In this document: in pieces, positions 18,058-25,958 of the stretch
Layout: every line of letters starts with the position of its first letter
Position numbering within the stretch: position 1 is the first letter of the stretch
Assembly: GCF_010093385.1 (NCBI RefSeq)
Contig: NZ_PDWV01000017.1
Coordinates: 1-64,000, forward strand
Origin: Pseudoxanthomonas mexicana
GTDB taxonomy: Bacteria; Pseudomonadota; Gammaproteobacteria; Xanthomonadales; Xanthomonadaceae
Reading direction: 5' to 3'
Length of the DNA: 64,000 bases
Notes under the pieces: generated by a model
What the model saw: the letters and a program-made list of their open reading frames with translations, nothing else
Database searches by the model: none
Told to the model about the DNA's origin: nothing
Program-made: the position numbers and the translations under genes

Positions 18058-18795
18058 ATGCCGTACATCGATGGTTTCGTGGCCGCCGTGCCCACCGCCA
18101 ACAAGCAGAAGTTCATCGATCACGCCCGCCTCGGCGACCCCGTGTTCATCGAACAGGGCGCAACCCGCGTGATCGAGTGCTGGGAGGACGATGTGCCCGA
18201 TGGCAAGGTCACCGACTTCCGCAGGACCGTGCAGGCCAAGCCCGACGAAAGCGTGGTGTTCTCCTGGATCGAATGGCCGGACAAGCCGACTCGCGACGCC
18301 GGCATGAAGAAGATGATGGACGACCCGCGCATGTCGCCGGAGAACAACCCCATGCCGTTCGACGGCAAGCGCCTGATCTATGGCGGCTTCGTGCCGACGC
18401 TGGAACTGGGCGACGGCGCCACGCCTTCGTCCTACGTGGACGGCTTCATCCTCGCCGCGCCGACGAAGGACAAGGCCGCGTTCACCGATTACGCCACCAC
18501 CTTCGACACGATCTTCATGGGCTTCGGCGCCACGCGCATCATCGAAGGCTGGGGCGACGACGTGCCGCGCGGCACGCAGACGGATTTCTACCGCGCGGTG
18601 GAGGCGAAGGACGACGAGACCGTCGCGTTCTCGTGGGTGGAGTGGCCGGACAAGGCCACGCGCGATGCCGGCATGCAGAAGATGATGGAAGACCCGCGTA
18701 TGGATCCGTCGAACAAGGACAATCCGCCGATGCCCTTCGATGGACAGCGCATGGTGTTCGGCGGATTCAAGCCCGTGGTGGAGCTGCGCGCCTAG
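18058..18795 (+). CDS. tandem DUF1428 protein
   Basis: A 245-aa cytoplasmic protein made of two clearly related halves of about 120 residues (residues 1-118 and 122-245). Each runs through Y-[IV]-DGF, GATR[VI]IE, WxDDVP, FSW[IV]EWPDK, TRDAGM, MPFDG and GGF. Single DUF1428 proteins are about 120 aa, so this is an internal duplication or fusion. The fold is a dimeric ferredoxin-like barrel with unknown function; the fused halves may form a pseudo-dimer. CCGGAGG precedes ATG 18058 at good spacing. A strong bidirectional hairpin follows. Confidence 0.9.
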   Translation: MPYIDGFVAAVPTANKQKFIDHARLGDPVFIEQGATRVIECWEDDVPDGKVTDFRRTVQAKPDESVVFSWIEWPDKPTRDAGMKKMMDDPRMSPENNPMPFDGKRLIYGGFVPTLELGDGATPSSYVDGFILAAPTKDKAAFTDYATTFDTIFMGFGATRIIEGWGDDVPRGTQTDFYRAVEAKDDETVAFSWVEWPDKATRDAGMQKMMEDPRMDPSNKDNPPMPFDGQRMVFGGFKPVVELRA

Positions 18796-18806
18796 GATTC
18801 GCACAC

Positions 18807-18838
18807 CGCCATCGCCCGTCCCCGGACGGGCGATGGCG
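18807..18838. terminator. bidirectional terminator hairpin
   Basis: A perfect 15-bp inverted repeat with a 2-nt centre (CGCCATCGCCCGTCC and its complement) lies between the convergent DUF1428 and M20 genes. It lacks a T run, but its position and strength fit a shared terminator. Confidence 0.65.
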
Positions 18839-18861
18839 TGCGGAAACGTCTGTCGCGCGCC

Positions 18862-20427
18862 TCAGCGGCTCTCCGACAGCGCATGCAGGATGTCCACGTA
18901 GGACTTCTCGATGTCGGCCAGGCCCGCCGCTTTCACGCCCTGCGCGGGATGGATCAGCATGAACTCGTCCGGCCCGTGCGCGCCCGTGCCGTATCCCAGC
19001 CCGCCGAACACGAACGGCAGGCCCAGCGTGCGCGTGAACTGGTAGAACGGCGCGCTGCCGCCCAGCCCCGGCGACCCCCGCGCAGGCGCCCCGTACTTGT
19101 TGAGCACGCCCCGCATGGCCTGCACCAGGGGAGCGTCGACCGAAGTGGAGGCGGCGGGATATCCGGACAGGGGGCGTATCACGACGTCGTCGAAGCCCTT
19201 CGCATCCAGGTGCGCGCGGATCATCCGGTGGGCATCCTCCGGCTCGAGTCCGGGCGGCAGGCGGGAGTCCATCTTGGCCGTCGCGACGTGCGGCAGGATG
19301 GTCTTCATGCCCGCGCCGGTGTAGCCGCTCCACAGCCCATCCACATTGAGCGTCGGCTCGAACAGGTCGCGCACGATGGCCTCGCGTCCGGTCAGCCCAT
19401 CGATCCAGCGCGATACGCCCAGGCTGCGCTGCAGCGCCGCATCGTCGGCGCCGGCCGCCAGCGCATTGACCAGGCGCTGCTGTTCCACGGTCGGCGGCGT
19501 CACCGGCGCGTAGTAGCCCGGAATGGTGATGGTGTTGCCGTCCGGCGTGGTCATGGAGGCGATCGCCTGCACCAGCCGCAGCGTGGGCGAATCCACCAGC
19601 GATTTCACCGAGCCATGCACTTCGGACCGGGCCGGCCCGCCCCACGCGCCTCCCTTCGATTCCAGCTCGAAGTACACGATGCCCTTCACGCCCAGGTTCA
19701 GCGACGCGGAGCCGTCGGGCCGCTGGATGTTCATCGGGAAGAAGGCGCCGTCGGCCTGGCGCAGGCGATCCAGCCACGGCTCGAAGATCCGTCCGACGTT
19801 CGGCGAGCCCAGTTCCTCCTCGCCCTCGGCGACGACGTACAGGTTCACCGGCAGCGTGCCGGTGGTCTTGATCATCGCGTCCAGTGCGTTGAGGAACGCC
19901 CGCTGCGGTCCTTTCTGGTTGGTCGCGCCGCGCGCCATCAGCACCATGCCGTGTTCGTTCTCCACCAGCGATCCGGCGAACGGGTCGTCGATGCGCCAGT
20001 TGTCCTCCACCGGCTGCACGTCGTACATCATGTATACCACCAGCGTGCGGGCGGCTCCGGCATCGTAGTAGCCCAGCACGCCGGGATGGCCGGGCGTCTC
20101 TACCTGCCTCACCTCATCGAACCCCAGCGCGCGCAGATCGTCGGCGACCATGGCCGCCATCGCATCGATGCCATCGTCCTGCGCGCTGATGGAGCGTTGC
20201 CTTACCCAGCGCTGCAGGTGCGCGACATGCGCCTCCAGGTCCGCATCGATGCGCGCGTACACCGCATCATGACGCCCTGCGTACGTCGGCACGCGCGAAA
20301 CGTCGAAGGCCTCGGTGGTCGTCCATGCGTAAGCGGGGCGGGGGGAATCCGCGGCGCGGGCGGCAAGCGCGGTGGCGCACGACAGTGCAAGGGCAAGGCT
20401 GATCGAAAGCGTACGCAGGCCGGACAT
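18862..20427 (-). CDS. M20 family peptidase-like protein with altered metal ligands
   Basis: A 521-aa secreted protein (signal peptide about residues 1-26) of the M20 zinc-peptidase family. The catalytic acid pair is present (VVAEGEEELGSP), as is the late His (GTGAHGPDE). The first metal-ligand motif, normally GHYDVQP, reads YMMYDVQP, and the bridging-ligand motif, normally GRGxxDxKG, reads ARGATNQKG. The first His and bridging Asp are therefore replaced by Met and Asn, so normal di-zinc chemistry is doubtful unless this is a distinct subfamily. AGGGAG precedes ATG 20427. It is 95 nt downstream of a same-strand propeller gene. Confidence 0.88.
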   Translation of the reverse strand: MSGLRTLSISLALALSCATALAARAADSPRPAYAWTTTEAFDVSRVPTYAGRHDAVYARIDADLEAHVAHLQRWVRQRSISAQDDGIDAMAAMVADDLRALGFDEVRQVETPGHPGVLGYYDAGAARTLVVYMMYDVQPVEDNWRIDDPFAGSLVENEHGMVLMARGATNQKGPQRAFLNALDAMIKTTGTLPVNLYVVAEGEEELGSPNVGRIFEPWLDRLRQADGAFFPMNIQRPDGSASLNLGVKGIVYFELESKGGAWGGPARSEVHGSVKSLVDSPTLRLVQAIASMTTPDGNTITIPGYYAPVTPPTVEQQRLVNALAAGADDAALQRSLGVSRWIDGLTGREAIVRDLFEPTLNVDGLWSGYTGAGMKTILPHVATAKMDSRLPPGLEPEDAHRMIRAHLDAKGFDDVVIRPLSGYPAASTSVDAPLVQAMRGVLNKYGAPARGSPGLGGSAPFYQFTRTLGLPFVFGGLGYGTGAHGPDEFMLIHPAQGVKAAGLADIEKSYVDILHALSESR

Positions 20428-20522
20428 CACGACTCCCTGTGGGTTGCCATGCCCGGACCTTACACGAGCCGGATCGCATGCGCCGCGACACGGACGGCGT
20501 TTCGCGACAGGCAGCGCGTGGT

Positions 20523-21446
20523 TCAGGGCGATTCGCCCCCGCGGCGCGTGCCCTCGTCCGGGCCGGCACAGGCCGGTGGCCACGCGGGATCGCTGCCAGG
20601 CGCGAGTTCGACAAGGAAGAACTCGCCCGATGCAGGCCCGTCGGCTTGGGCGAACAGCAGGCGCTTCGCATCGGGCGACAACAGGGGACCGACCTGGAAC
20701 ACGTCCTCGCGCGCAGGCACACGACCCCGCTCGTGCCAGCCGTCGGCGTCCAGGTCGTACACGTACAGGTGCGAACGCACACCGCGATGGGCCACGACCA
20801 CCAGCACGCGGCCATCGCGCGACAGGTCGGCCTCGTACTCGTCGCCGGCAGTGTTGACCGGCGCAGGCAGCGGCTCGACCTCCCAGTGGCCATTGCCAAG
20901 CGGCGTGGCGATGTAGAGATCCCTGCCCCCGATCCCGCCGGGCCGGTGCGAGCCGAACAGCAGGCGGCCGTCGGCCAGCGGGCGCGGCAGCAGTTCGGTC
21001 TGTGGGGAGTTGACCGGTCCCGGAAGGCGCTCGGGTTCACCCCACTGTCCCTCGGAACCGCGCGCCCCGCGCCAGATATCCAGATCGCCCGCGTTCGCCC
21101 GGTCGCTGGCGTAGTAAAGCCATCCGCCGTCGGGACTGTAGGCGGGATCGGTCTCCAGCGCAGCGTCGGGGCCGGAGAACGCGGGTTCGCCGGCTTCACT
21201 CCACTGCCCGTCTTCGCAACGCGACATGCGCAGCCGGTATCGATCGAACGCCGGGGGCGCCCGGAAGAACATCAGCTCGCGTCCGTCGGGAGAGAACACC
21301 GGCGATGACTCGTACTGATCGGTGCTCAAGGCCTGCGGCGTCCAGCGCGCCGGCGGCGCCGGCACCTGCAGATCGCCCGCCCACGCATCGCGACACCAGA
21401 GTCCCAGCGCGATCCCGCAGGCGGACAACAACACGCACATCCTCAT
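20523..21446 (-). CDS. secreted PD40/TolB-like beta-propeller protein
   Basis: A 307-aa protein with a signal peptide (about residues 1-24, ending DAWA) and repeated WD40-like PD40 blades: SSPVFSPDGRELMFFRAP, DPAYSPDGGWLYYASDR, LADGRLLFGSHRPGG and DLSRDGRVLVVVAH. Such periplasmic propellers bind proteins or peptidoglycan or sense substrates; none can be assigned here. AAGGGAGACGG lies before ATG 21446. It may share a transcript with the M20-like gene downstream. Confidence 0.85.
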   Translation of the reverse strand: MRMCVLLSACGIALGLWCRDAWAGDLQVPAPPARWTPQALSTDQYESSPVFSPDGRELMFFRAPPAFDRYRLRMSRCEDGQWSEAGEPAFSGPDAALETDPAYSPDGGWLYYASDRANAGDLDIWRGARGSEGQWGEPERLPGPVNSPQTELLPRPLADGRLLFGSHRPGGIGGRDLYIATPLGNGHWEVEPLPAPVNTAGDEYEADLSRDGRVLVVVAHRGVRSHLYVYDLDADGWHERGRVPAREDVFQVGPLLSPDAKRLLFAQADGPASGEFFLVELAPGSDPAWPPACAGPDEGTRRGGESP

Positions 21447-21604
21447 GATCCGTCTCCCTTGAGCCGGCGCCACCCTATCCGGGTTCGCCCCAAGCGGGTA
21501 GCGAGCATTCCACAACCCAGCCTTGAGCCTGATTCAACCGCGCGCCGCTTCCGCTCAAGCCGGTTGGCCGATACGGTATCCGTAGCCCGAGATGGAGGTG
21601 GAGG

Positions 21605-22006
21605 ATGACCCGGACAGGCGGATGCCGCTGCGGCGCGGTGCGCTACACGCTGAGCGCGGAGCCCTTTGCGGTGCGGTTGTGCTGGTGCCGCGACTGCCAG
21701 TACTGGAGCACCGGCAATGCGGCGGTGAATATGCTCGTCCCGCGCGATGCCGTGCGGGTGGACGGTGAACTGGACGGTTGGGACAGCATGGCCGAGAGCG
21801 GAAACCACATGCGGCGCTCGTTCTGCCCCCGGTGTGGGACCCCGATGTTCAGCGAGGCGCGCGAGAACGCCGAGCGCATGGTGATCCGCGTGGGCACGCT
21901 CGACGATGCCACGGGCATCGTGCCGACCACCGTCATCTGGACCGACTCGGCGCCGGCATGGGCCCCTATCGATCCCGCCCTGCAGGCGTTCCCGAGACAA
22001 CCCTGA
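21605..22006 (+). CDS. GFA family protein (CENP-V/formaldehyde-activating-like)
   Basis: A 133-aa zinc protein of the GFA family. The zinc-binding cysteines are clear: GGCRCGAVRY at the start, CWCRDCQYWS near residue 27 and SFCPRCGTPMFSE near residue 72. The name derives from glutathione-dependent formaldehyde-activating enzyme, but most members have unknown substrates. AGGTGGAGG precedes ATG 21605. It ends 2 nt from the convergent DUF4130 gene. Confidence 0.92.
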   Translation: MTRTGGCRCGAVRYTLSAEPFAVRLCWCRDCQYWSTGNAAVNMLVPRDAVRVDGELDGWDSMAESGNHMRRSFCPRCGTPMFSEARENAERMVIRVGTLDDATGIVPTTVIWTDSAPAWAPIDPALQAFPRQP

Positions 22007-22007
22007 A

Positions 22008-22832
22008 TCAGTCTTCCCGCTTGCGCAGGCGTTCCGGAATCCGCCGCCGCGGCGCCTGCGCCTCGCGCTCGTCCATGTCGCGCACGCGCCGGCCGGCCTC
22101 GCGGACCAGATCCGGCAACAGGTGCGTCTCGGGCAGATGCTTCCAGTATTTCTGCGGCATCTCCTGCCGCATCATCCGGGTGTTGAGACGCGCCGGGTTG
22201 AAGATGTTGGCGTAGTAGGTGCGCCACAAGGCGTCTTCGGCATCGTCGGCCGGGGCATCCGAACGCTGGGCGCCCTCGCCCGCCCACAGATGTTCACCAT
22301 CCCACTGCACGCTGCGATAAGGGGTGAGGATGGCCCAGCGCATCCCGGCGAAGCGGCGCATGAAGAACGGCGCCACGCGATCGACGATGTAGTGATCGGG
22401 CTCGAACCAGGCGATGTAGGCATTGTCTTCGCCCTCGGCCTGGCGGAAGCGCACGAACGCCTTCATCTTGTGCGTATCGCGACGGACGGCCTGTGCCCAG
22501 CGCGTTGCGCGATGCACGTCGGCATCGGTGGCGCGATCCAGCAGCGCGCGCTCGCCGTTGCCGATGCGCCACAGCAGACGGTACAGCAACGCGTGCCGGC
22601 CAGGATCGCGATGGCAGAGCACCGAGGCGGCGAACGCCATGAAATCCGCCGGCACCGACAGGCCCTGCCGGCGTGCCGGCTGATCGGTGACGGCGGCGCT
22701 GGCGAGCAGTTCTCCCTGCGCATCCGCCTGCCATTCCACGACGTCCGGCGGCAGGCCGGCCTCCCATGCATGGCGCGCCTGCGCACGCCACGCATCCAGA
22801 TCCCAGGCCGGGGTGACGGTGGCGCGGAACAT
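22008..22832 (-). CDS. DUF4130 / TIGR03915-type putative DNA repair protein
   Basis: A 274-aa protein of the DUF4130 family. It shows the family's TRWAQAVRRDTHKMKAFVRF, AWFEPDHYIVDRVAPFF and PQKYWKHLPE segments. This family is regularly encoded next to a specialised radical-SAM protein, as here, with 8 nt between the genes. It has been proposed to act in DNA repair or modification, but the reaction is unknown. Some relatives are fused to uracil-DNA-glycosylase-like domains, which this one lacks. Confidence 0.9.
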   Translation of the reverse strand: MFRATVTPAWDLDAWRAQARHAWEAGLPPDVVEWQADAQGELLASAAVTDQPARRQGLSVPADFMAFAASVLCHRDPGRHALLYRLLWRIGNGERALLDRATDADVHRATRWAQAVRRDTHKMKAFVRFRQAEGEDNAYIAWFEPDHYIVDRVAPFFMRRFAGMRWAILTPYRSVQWDGEHLWAGEGAQRSDAPADDAEDALWRTYYANIFNPARLNTRMMRQEMPQKYWKHLPETHLLPDLVREAGRRVRDMDEREAQAPRRRIPERLRKRED

Positions 22833-22840
22833 CGTGTGCC

Positions 22841-24091
22841 TCAGCCGAACAGATCGGCCTGGCGCGGCGCCGGCGCCAGCTCGCGACGCAGGCGCGCCGG
22901 ATCGTCCAGTCGCTGGCGTGGGTGATGATCCAGCAGCACCACGAACGGCAGCAGCTTCTGCAGCGGCGCGCGCAGGCGCGCAAGGTCGGCCACGCGCAGC
23001 TTGCCCGGGCGGCGCGAATCGACGATGCGCTGGACGTTGCGTGCGCCCAGCCCGGGTACCCGCAGCAGCATCTCGCGCGGCGCCGTGTTGAGATCGACCG
23101 GGAAGCGATCAGGATGGCGCAGCGCCCATGCCAGCTTGGGGTCGATGTCCAGGTCGAGCATGCCGCCCTGCCCCGGAACGTCCTCCACGATTTCGTTCAC
23201 GTCGAACCCGTAGAACCGCAGCAGCCAGTCGGCCTGGTACAGGCGGTGCTCGCGCAGCAGCGGCGGCGCGCGCAGCGGCAGCTGGGTGGAGGCATCGGGG
23301 ATGGGACTGAAGGCGGAGTAATACACCCGGCGCATGCGGAACTGGCGGTACAGCGCATCGCTGCTGACCAGGATCGCGCGGTCGTCCGCGGCATCGGCAC
23401 CGACGATCATCTGCGTGCTCTGCCCGGCCGGCGCGAACTTCGGCGGTCGGCGGCGCTTCGGCTGCGCTTCCTGCTTGCTGGGCCTGGCCGCGAGGATGCG
23501 CGTATGCAGTTCGCCCATCGCGGCGCGGATGCCCGGCGCGTCTTTCTGTGGCGCGAGCTGCTTCAGGCCGGCTTCCGTCGGCAGTTCCACGTTGATGCTC
23601 AAGCGGTCGGCGTAGCGTCCTGCGGCCGCCAGCAACTCGGGAGACGCCTCGGGAATCGTCTTCAGGTGGATGTAGCCGGCGAAGCGATGGTCCTCGCGCA
23701 GGCTCCGCGCCACTTCCACCAGCTGCTCCATGGTGTAGTCGCCATTGCGGATGATGCCGCTGGAGAGGAACAGGCCTTCGATGTAGTTGCGTTTGTAGAA
23801 CTCCAGCGTCAGCCGCACCACCTCGGCGGTGGCGAAGCGCGCGCGCGGCACGTTGCTGGAGACACGGTTGACGCAGTAGGCGCAGTCGTAGATGCAGAAG
23901 TTGGTCAGCAGGATCTTGAGCAGCGATACGCAGCGTCCGTCCGGCGTGTACGAGTGGCAGATGCCCATGCCCTCGGTGCTGCCGATGCCGCCCTTGCCCA
24001 GCGAATGCCGCTTGCCCGCGCCGCTGGATGCGCACGAGGCATCGTACTTGGCCGCATCGGCCAGGATCGCCAGCTTGTCTTTCAGTTGCAT
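22841..24091 (-). CDS. putative DNA modification/repair radical SAM protein
   Basis: A 416-aa radical-SAM enzyme of the TIGR03916 type. The iron-sulfur signature CIYDCAYC (Cx3Cx2C) is at about residues 66-73. A C-terminal helix-hairpin-helix segment (LNTAPREMLLRVPGLGARN, about 320-345) is a DNA-binding hallmark. The N-terminus reads KLAILADAAKYDASCASSG, as in the family, with extra cysteines. It is transcribed ahead of the DUF4130 gene, and the two form a conserved pair distantly reminiscent of spore photoproduct lyase. The substrate is unknown. Confidence 0.92.
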   Translation of the reverse strand: MQLKDKLAILADAAKYDASCASSGAGKRHSLGKGGIGSTEGMGICHSYTPDGRCVSLLKILLTNFCIYDCAYCVNRVSSNVPRARFATAEVVRLTLEFYKRNYIEGLFLSSGIIRNGDYTMEQLVEVARSLREDHRFAGYIHLKTIPEASPELLAAAGRYADRLSINVELPTEAGLKQLAPQKDAPGIRAAMGELHTRILAARPSKQEAQPKRRRPPKFAPAGQSTQMIVGADAADDRAILVSSDALYRQFRMRRVYYSAFSPIPDASTQLPLRAPPLLREHRLYQADWLLRFYGFDVNEIVEDVPGQGGMLDLDIDPKLAWALRHPDRFPVDLNTAPREMLLRVPGLGARNVQRIVDSRRPGKLRVADLARLRAPLQKLLPFVVLLDHHPRQRLDDPARLRRELAPAPRQADLFG

Positions 24092-24174
24092 GGCCGGATT
24101 CTAGCGAGCGACTGCATGCAGGGACTGAGACGATCCGTCATGACCCTGAAGCCGACGCCACATTCCGACGCCTT

Positions 24175-24203
24175 GCGGACAGGACGTGTCGCGTCCTGTC
24201 CGC
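24175..24203. terminator. strong hairpin between two minus-strand genes
   Basis: A perfect 12-bp inverted repeat (GCGGACAGGACG) with a 5-nt loop lies 28 nt beyond the stop of the outer-membrane barrel gene. No T run follows on either strand, so it may be a factor-dependent or mRNA-stabilising hairpin rather than a classical terminator. Confidence 0.5.
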
Positions 24204-24230
24204 GAAGCCGAGACGACGTGGACGTCGCGT

Positions 24231-25013
24231 TCAGAAATCGAAGCGCGCCGCGATGGAGATCGGCACCGAAACGCGCTTGCCGGTGTCGTTGATGGAGCCC
24301 AGTCCCAGTCCGCCGATGGCGCTGTCGTCGCCTTCCAGGTCGGCGACATAGCGCACGCCCGCCTGCGCGGTGATGCTGAAGGCCTCGCTGACCGGAATCA
24401 GCACGCCCACGTCCACGCCGGCGGTGGCCGCCCACTTCTTCTCGGTGAACGGCGCGTTGGCGATGGTGATGGCGGCATCGGGGATCTCGAACGTCGCGCG
24501 GATGTCGTCGGTCTGGGTGGCGCCCAGACGCCCGGCGACGAACGGACGCGCCGAACCGGGCTGCATGAAATAGTAGCGATAACCGGCTTCCAGGCTGAGC
24601 GCCTTGTAATCGCTGAAGGTGCCGTACACCGGCAGTTCGGTGTTGAGTGCCGGCACGAAGGCACCGCCGACGCGCACCGTGCCCGGGTCGGCTTCGGTGC
24701 GGCGCACCTGGCCGAAGACTTCGGCGCGGTCGCTCAGCCCATAGGAGAACTCCAGGCCGTAGGTGAAGGCCTGGTCGTAGATGTCCTCGTGGCTGCGCGG
24801 CTGGATGCGCAGTTCGGCGCTGACGCCGGCCAGATCGGGATTCAACGGTCCCAGGTCGGGAACGGGCGCCACCGCGCCATCATGCACGTCGCCGCTGATG
24901 GGCGTGTCCGCGCCACCGAACAGCGACATCGAAAACTTGCCCTGTTCCGGGCCTGCCGCAAACGCCGGAGCGGAAACGGCAAACAGCATCAAGCCAGCCA
25001 GCCTTGTGTTCAT
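24231..25013 (-). CDS. outer-membrane beta-barrel protein
   Basis: A 260-aa protein with a signal peptide (about residues 1-20, ending AFA). Alternating hydrophobic strands end in the outer-membrane C-terminal signature ARFDF. Strand-like repeats (LEFSYGLSDRAEVFGQVRR, SLEAGYRYYF, ITAQAGVRYVADL) suggest an 8-10 strand barrel. No specific function can be assigned. ATG 25013 opens the signal peptide; the longer frame adds unlikely residues. Confidence 0.85.
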   Translation of the reverse strand: MNTRLAGLMLFAVSAPAFAAGPEQGKFSMSLFGGADTPISGDVHDGAVAPVPDLGPLNPDLAGVSAELRIQPRSHEDIYDQAFTYGLEFSYGLSDRAEVFGQVRRTEADPGTVRVGGAFVPALNTELPVYGTFSDYKALSLEAGYRYYFMQPGSARPFVAGRLGATQTDDIRATFEIPDAAITIANAPFTEKKWAATAGVDVGVLIPVSEAFSITAQAGVRYVADLEGDDSAIGGLGLGSINDTGKRVSVPISIAARFDF

Positions 25014-25377
25014 GGTGATGGTATCCAGATGTGATGGGTGGAGTTCCGCGGCGACATGCACGCGGCCCTTCCCCTACGCGGCATCGCGCCGCTTGGATTC
25101 ATTCCGATGCGGAAATCGCCGCGAGCGCACTGCTTTCACGCGTTATCGACGTGCATTAACAGGCATGGGTGGAAGCGGAATGTCGCGCACGCGCAGAGCG
25201 CGCCAGGCCACCGATGAAGATCACCGCTGCATGCGCTGCGTCTCCCATTGAGCGGGGAGCAAATGGCGACGACGTGCGCGTTTGAGCGACGCGCATGCCA
25301 ACGCAGCGACGCCGGGCGCGCGATACCGCGGATGAGCCAAGGCATGCAAGAATCGCGCACCCCGACTGGAGGCGACC
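25014..25377. other. 364-nt intergenic region, no gene seen
   Basis: This divergent gap holds the promoters of the outer-membrane barrel gene (minus) and the PH-domain gene (plus). It is locally less GC-rich around 25125-25165. An 83-codon minus-strand frame (25136-25387) has no family resemblance and is probably chance. No repeat or RNA gene is recognised. Confidence 0.6.
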
Positions 25378-25935
25378 GTGCCGACATCTCCCGCCCTTTC
25401 CGAGACGCCCCCGCTGCATGCCACGTTCAATCCGCTGATCCGGCCGTATCTGGTGGCGATGGTGGCGTGGTATCTGCTGCTGTCCATCTTCGGCGCACCG
25501 CTGATCCTGGTATGGGTACTGGGGCCTGGACAATGGTGGGCACGGCACTACTTCGACCGGCTGGGCTGCACGCTGGACGATCGCACGCTGCAGTTCCGCA
25601 AGGGCATCCTGTTCCGGGTGGAGAAGACCATCCCGCTGGAGAACATCCAGGACGTGACCTTCATCGAAGGCCCCATCCTGCGGCTCTACCACCTGAGCAT
25701 CCTGCGCGTGGAGACCGCGGGCCAGAGTCCGGGCCAGGCGCACAGCATGCAGCTGGTCGGCATTGTCGACGCGCACGCGCTGCGCGACGAAATCCTCGCC
25801 CGTCGCGAACGCTTGCGCATGCAGCGCACACCAACATCCCAGGTCCCGTACCATCAAGGCGACGCACTGGACGCGATCCGCGCGCGTTTGGACGAGATCG
25901 CGGAGCTTCTACGCGAACACCTGCGCCCGCATTGA
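25378..25935 (+). CDS. bacterial PH domain (YdbS-like) membrane protein
   Basis: A 185-aa protein starting at GTG 25378 (CTGGAGG just upstream). It has one or two hydrophobic helices (about residues 22-55) followed by a bacterial PH domain (bPH2, about 65-140) with the typical YFDRLGCTLDDRTLQFRKG, then EKTIPLENIQDVTFIEGP and LRVETAGQ. The C-terminal tail is a charged helix (DALDAIRARLDEIAELLREH), possibly a coiled coil. YdbS-like proteins are of unknown function, at the membrane. Confidence 0.88.
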   Translation: MPTSPALSETPPLHATFNPLIRPYLVAMVAWYLLLSIFGAPLILVWVLGPGQWWARHYFDRLGCTLDDRTLQFRKGILFRVEKTIPLENIQDVTFIEGPILRLYHLSILRVETAGQSPGQAHSMQLVGIVDAHALRDEILARRERLRMQRTPTSQVPYHQGDALDAIRARLDEIAELLREHLRPH

Positions 25936-25958
25936 CCGGGATATCCGCGCATCGCGAG

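Noticed and set aside
25136-25387. 83-codon minus-strand frame in the 364-nt gap
   Set aside because: No family, no ribosome site, and overlaps the start of the PH-domain gene.
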